Positions 61,276 to 64,000 of a stretch of DNA of 64,000 nt are shown piece by piece. Numbering within the stretch: the stretch's first letter is position 1; every line of letters starts with the position of its first letter. The stretch covers positions 1-64,000 of the forward strand of contig JAFAEO010000066.1 in the NCBI GenBank assembly GCA_023423975.1, read 5' to 3'. The notes under the pieces are model-generated. The model made no database searches. It had not been told where the DNA came from and saw only the letters and a program-made list of their open reading frames with translations. A program made the translations under genes and the position numbers. The DNA is from Pseudomonadota bacterium. Lineage in GTDB: Bacteria; Pseudomonadota; Gammaproteobacteria; Burkholderiales; Burkholderiaceae_B.

Positions 61276-62148
61276 TCAACTGTTTGTGTTCTGATGGCCA
61301 GCATAAATTTCGTCAAGGACGGGATATAAATAGCTTGCGAACGTCGCTGGGTCCTCGCTCATTGGGAAATGGCCCAGTCCATCCATGATGCGCCATTTCA
61401 CGCCGACAATGGTGTTGCCCAGCAAGGCTGTATCAGCGGGCGTGCAGGAATAATCATAAGAGCCCGACAAGAGCCAGAGCGGGCATTGGCTCGTGTTGAT
61501 CTGGCTGACCTGGTCGCGAATATCGCCGTCCATCGTATAAAAATGCAAATCGCCCTTGAATACGCCGGGGCCGCTTTGCATATAGTGCCACAAGGTTTCC
61601 CAGCGCTCGCGATCCGGGCTGCGAGGGCCCACCAGTCCGGATACGATGCCGGCGCACACCTCGCCGCCATGCGCATCGGAACGGTGCAGCCAGTCCAGGT
61701 CATAATAGGGATCGACATGGGCGCCGGACTGCAGGCCGATCAGGCCGGAAAATTTTTCCGGATGATGCAGGGCAAGATGCAGGACGATTCGTCCACCGAT
61801 AGAGCAGCCCATGACATAAGGTTGCTCAAGCGCCAGTGCGTCCATCACGGTCAAAATCGTATCGATATACTGGGATGAGGTCAGTTGGTAGCGTTCGTCC
61901 TGCCAGCCTGGCGGCGGAGAGGATTTGCCGTGCCATGGCAAATCGAAGGCAATAACCTGAAAGCGATCAGTCACTTGCTTGTCGTTTTGCAATGCCCGGT
62001 ATTGTCGCGTGTCGGCGCCTGCCGTGTGCAGACACAACAGCGGAATGCCCTGGCCTGCGGCTTCAATGTAGATGCGATGCGGCTTGCCGTGGAGCTGGAC
62101 ATTGAGATATCTGCCGGTTACTGCGTCAAAGGTTGCCGTCATCATCAT
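61276..62148 (-). CDS. Alpha/beta hydrolase of unassigned substrate
   Basis: A 290-residue alpha/beta hydrolase. The nucleophile elbow is YVMGCSIGGRIVLHLA, the oxyanion region is PLLCLHTAGADTRQYRAL, and the histidine is in MDGLGHFPMSEDP. It is related to ester or C-C bond hydrolases but is not close to NicD. Three ATG codons in a row open it; the first overlaps the stop codon of the upstream SCP2-like gene (ATGA), and GGAG precedes it. It is the last gene of a four-gene operon with a lactonase-like protein, so it may act on the ring-opened product. Confidence 0.82.
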   Translation of the reverse strand: MMMTATFDAVTGRYLNVQLHGKPHRIYIEAAGQGIPLLCLHTAGADTRQYRALQNDKQVTDRFQVIAFDLPWHGKSSPPPGWQDERYQLTSSQYIDTILTVMDALALEQPYVMGCSIGGRIVLHLALHHPEKFSGLIGLQSGAHVDPYYDLDWLHRSDAHGGEVCAGIVSGLVGPRSPDRERWETLWHYMQSGPGVFKGDLHFYTMDGDIRDQVSQINTSQCPLWLLSGSYDYSCTPADTALLGNTIVGVKWRIMDGLGHFPMSEDPATFASYLYPVLDEIYAGHQNTNS

Positions 62149-62525
62149 TTCTCCGTGGAACGCAACAGCGCAAATAGTGCCTTGAAAAACAGCAAATGCG
62201 ACATGAACGCATAAAGATTGCCTTCAATGATCAGCCGACGAAATTTCATCATCGCCAGCAGATCGTGATACTCCGGCCGGGGTATCGGTTGGAAAAATTC
62301 ATTCCACACATTTTCGTCGGCGCGCAGTGCAAAGTCCCATTGGGGCATTGTGATTGCCGAGGCGTTGTGCACACGCATCCGGCCTTCCTGAATGGCAACC
62401 AGATAGCGGCGCTCGCCCAGGGCAAACAGGAATGATGTGTTCAGGTGGCGGCCCCGCCAGGCCAGATGTTCCCTGTCTGCCAGTTGGGCAGGCCAGGCCG
62501 CGATAATATCTTCATCGGATAACAT
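62145..62525 (-). CDS. SCP2-like small protein
   Basis: A 126-residue protein with the pattern of SCP2/sterol-carrier-type domains: FLFALGERRYLVAIQEGRMRVHN, then MPQWDFALRADENVWNEFFQPIPRP, then MMKFRRLIIEGNLYAFMSHLLFF. Such domains bind hydrophobic acyl or aromatic ligands. It overlaps the hydrolase gene and starts nine bases after the lactonase gene. Its place in the operon suggests it holds a substrate or intermediate. Similarity is by pattern only. Confidence 0.6.
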   Translation of the reverse strand: MLSDEDIIAAWPAQLADREHLAWRGRHLNTSFLFALGERRYLVAIQEGRMRVHNASAITMPQWDFALRADENVWNEFFQPIPRPEYHDLLAMMKFRRLIIEGNLYAFMSHLLFFKALFALLRSTEK

Positions 62526-62534
62526 GAGTCTTCC

Positions 62535-63320
62535 TTAACCTGGCGTGACATCCAGGCGAAATATGGATGAGTGCATTTGCACACACGGGTAACGTGCAGC
62601 CACCAGCGGGTCGTGACCGGGAATCAGGTGATCGTCAGACGGCACCAGGCTGCGTAGCGTACGGTAGCCCTGCAACATTTCTGTGACGTCGACAATAGCC
62701 GGGAACGGATTGTCCGTTGTGAAGTTGCGATAGTAATGCATGGCATCCGAGGCCAGCACGATCGGTCCCCTGGCAGTATTGACCCTGACTGCCTGCAGAC
62801 CGGGTGTGTGGCCACCAATACGAACCAGCTCGATGCCACCAGGCAGCGTGGCATTGCCATCGTGAAACTGGACTTTATCGGCGTATACCTTGCGAATCAC
62901 TTGTGTAATATCATCTGCGGAAAAGAAATGGCGGAAGTTTTCAAAGCACATCCATTTGCCGGTGGCAAAATGCATTTCAGCTTCCTGCAGATGAATGGTC
63001 GCGTTGGGAAACTGCGCCACGTTGCCGGCATGATCGTAGTGCAGGTGCGTCAGGATAATATGGTCGATATGCTCGGGCTCGATGCCAAGCGATGCCAGCA
63101 ATACAATGGGCTCGTGCAGGAACTGCCGGTTGCGCTCAAGCGCAGAGCAACGGCTAAAGCCGGTGTCTACCAGAACGATCTGCTGCTCATCACGAATGAC
63201 CCAAAAATAAAAATCAAGCGGCATCGGACCATCGTGCGCATCTTTGTGCAGAAAGTTGTCTGCCGCATGGCGCACGACGGTTGCATATTTCAGGGCATAT
63301 ACCTGGTACTGCCTGTCCAC
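62535..63320 (-). CDS. Metallo-beta-lactamase-fold lactonase (AHL lactonase-like)
   Basis: A 261-residue MBL-fold hydrolase. The zinc motif is ILTHLHYDHAGN (residues about 89-100), with further ligands in GGHTPGLQAV and LASDAMHYY and a final histidine in LIPGHDPLV. It fits the N-acyl homoserine lactonase family, many of which open other lactones. The start is a GTG at 63320, chosen because AAGGGGAG lies about ten bases upstream and the previous stop codon ends two bases before it. It may hydrolyse a lactone imported with the help of the upstream binding protein. Confidence 0.85.
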   Translation of the reverse strand: MDRQYQVYALKYATVVRHAADNFLHKDAHDGPMPLDFYFWVIRDEQQIVLVDTGFSRCSALERNRQFLHEPIVLLASLGIEPEHIDHIILTHLHYDHAGNVAQFPNATIHLQEAEMHFATGKWMCFENFRHFFSADDITQVIRKVYADKVQFHDGNATLPGGIELVRIGGHTPGLQAVRVNTARGPIVLASDAMHYYRNFTTDNPFPAIVDVTEMLQGYRTLRSLVPSDDHLIPGHDPLVAARYPCVQMHSSIFRLDVTPG

Positions 63321-63322
63321 GG

Positions 63323-64000
63323 TTATTTACTCCCCTTGACCAGCGGACATTCGCTTTCGGACAGTGGGTTGAAAGCCTCGGTGCCCGCAACCGTTTTTTC
63401 TATGTTGTAGTAATCCCAAGGTTCTTTTGACTCCTCCGGTTTTTTCACGGAAACCAGGTACACGTCGTGTATCAGCTTGCCATCTTCACGCAAAGAGGCG
63501 TTTCTGGCAAAGGCATCGTGTATTTTCATGGTTTTCATGGCTTTGATGACGTCAGCCACATCATCGCTTTTTGCCTGTTCGACGGCACGCAGGTAGTTCA
63601 AGACCGCAGAATATTGGCCAGCCTGCAATGCAGTTGGCATTTTTTTCATTTCCTTATAGAACCTGCTGGAAAATTTTCTGGTCTCGTCGTCCATATTCCA
63701 GTAGAAGGTCTCGGCAAAGTTCATGCCTTGTGCCGCCTGCAGACCTACGCCGTGCACATCGGTAATGCTCATGAGCATGGCAACGATTTTCTGGCTGGCA
63801 GTCAGGCCAAATTCATTGGCCTGTTTGATTTCATTTTGCAAATCTGCGCCGGCGCTGGCAAAGGCCACTGCATCTGCCTGGCTTTGCTGTGCTGTCAGCA
63901 GAAACGAAGAAAAATCATTGCCGGGGAAAGGATACCGGGTGCTGCCAATAACCTGGCCGCCGCTCTCCTTGATAAAGCGCTGACCATCGCTTTCCAGCGC
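63323..64000 (-). CDS. LivK-like ABC transporter substrate-binding protein (partial)
   Basis: The frame stays open to the window edge; about 226 C-terminal residues are seen, beginning with ALESDGQRFIKESGG. It is a Peripla_BP_6-type protein with NDFSSFLLTAQQ, ANEFGLTASQKIVAML, SITDVHGVGLQAAQGM and the C-terminal CPLVKGSK. It is clearly related to the binding protein downstream of the nitrilase at 8.3-9.5 kb. It is the first visible gene of the lactonase operon, which continues beyond the window. No transporter membrane genes are seen. Confidence 0.85.
   Translation of the reverse strand, partial: ALESDGQRFIKESGGQVIGSTRYPFPGNDFSSFLLTAQQSQADAVAFASAGADLQNEIKQANEFGLTASQKIVAMLMSITDVHGVGLQAAQGMNFAETFYWNMDDETRKFSSRFYKEMKKMPTALQAGQYSAVLNYLRAVEQAKSDDVADVIKAMKTMKIHDAFARNASLREDGKLIHDVYLVSVKKPEESKEPWDYYNIEKTVAGTEAFNPLSESECPLVKGSK

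Noticed and set aside
1..64000. Search for tRNA, rRNA, CRISPR arrays and phage attachment sites
   Set aside because: No cloverleaf-like run, CRISPR-like repeat spacing or integrase gene was recognised by eye; a dedicated scan could still find a small RNA.

Overview
The window looks like chromosomal DNA of a betaproteobacterium of the order Burkholderiales, most likely family Alcaligenaceae (Bordetella, Achromobacter or Advenella-like). This is inferred from four TctC/Bug-type solute-binding protein genes (one broken), many LysR/MFS pairs, a methylcitrate cluster of acnD-prpF type with an ScfR-like regulator, and a nicotinate (nic) locus arranged much as I recall from Bordetella. No rRNA, tRNA or CRISPR array was recognised. 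The left end cuts through an IS3-type insertion sequence and the right end cuts through a substrate-binding protein gene.

Layout. 1-3.7 kb: IS3 end, a Bug protein, a TauD-type dioxygenase and a divergent LysR regulator. 4.2-6.2 kb: a broken DUF202 gene pair and a family 9 glycosyltransferase. 6.3-9.5 kb: a TrmB-type regulator divergent from a nitrilase and an orphan LivK-like binding protein. 9.7-11.4 kb: a Bug pseudogene and an intact Bug gene. 11.6-19.1 kb: the 2-methylcitrate (propionate) cluster, with an ScfR-like regulator divergent from prpC-acnD-prpF and a PrpB-like lyase. 19.3-27.1 kb: transporters and regulators, a DUF2231/sorbosone dehydrogenase pair, and a nitrilase-superfamily amidase/MHS transporter operon with a divergent LysR.

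27.4-31.9 kb: a complete bufferin-type operon, bufA-bufB-bufC-doxX, followed by an ECF sigma factor between two NrsF-type (DUF1109) anti-sigma genes. An ECF-like promoter lies just upstream of bufA. Bufferins are copper-binding modified peptides, so this is probably a self-regulated metal-stress module. 32.0-42.5 kb: an MFS gene, an IclR/RraA-like/Bug module, an SMR pump, LysR/quinone reductase, a small lipoprotein, ilvD and an AraC regulator. 43.1-45.8 kb: an IorAB-type molybdenum hydroxylase pair. 46.0-48.9 kb: a NepI-like exporter, a cyclophilin-like protein and LysR.

49.0-61.1 kb: the nicotinate degradation locus. NicT-like uptake, NicA plus two NicB-type proteins (nicotinate to 6-hydroxynicotinate), NicC (to 2,5-dihydroxypyridine), NicX (ring opening to N-formylmaleamate), NicD (to maleamate) and NicF (to maleate) are all present, with a MarR regulator (NicR/BpsR type). 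GTGTACAC-centred palindromes sit in the promoter gaps. Maleate isomerase (nicE) is not in the window. 61.3-64.0 kb: a tightly packed, oppositely oriented operon (binding protein, metallo-beta-lactamase-fold lactonase, SCP2-like protein, alpha/beta hydrolase) that looks like an uncharacterised catabolic unit and is the least explained part of the window.
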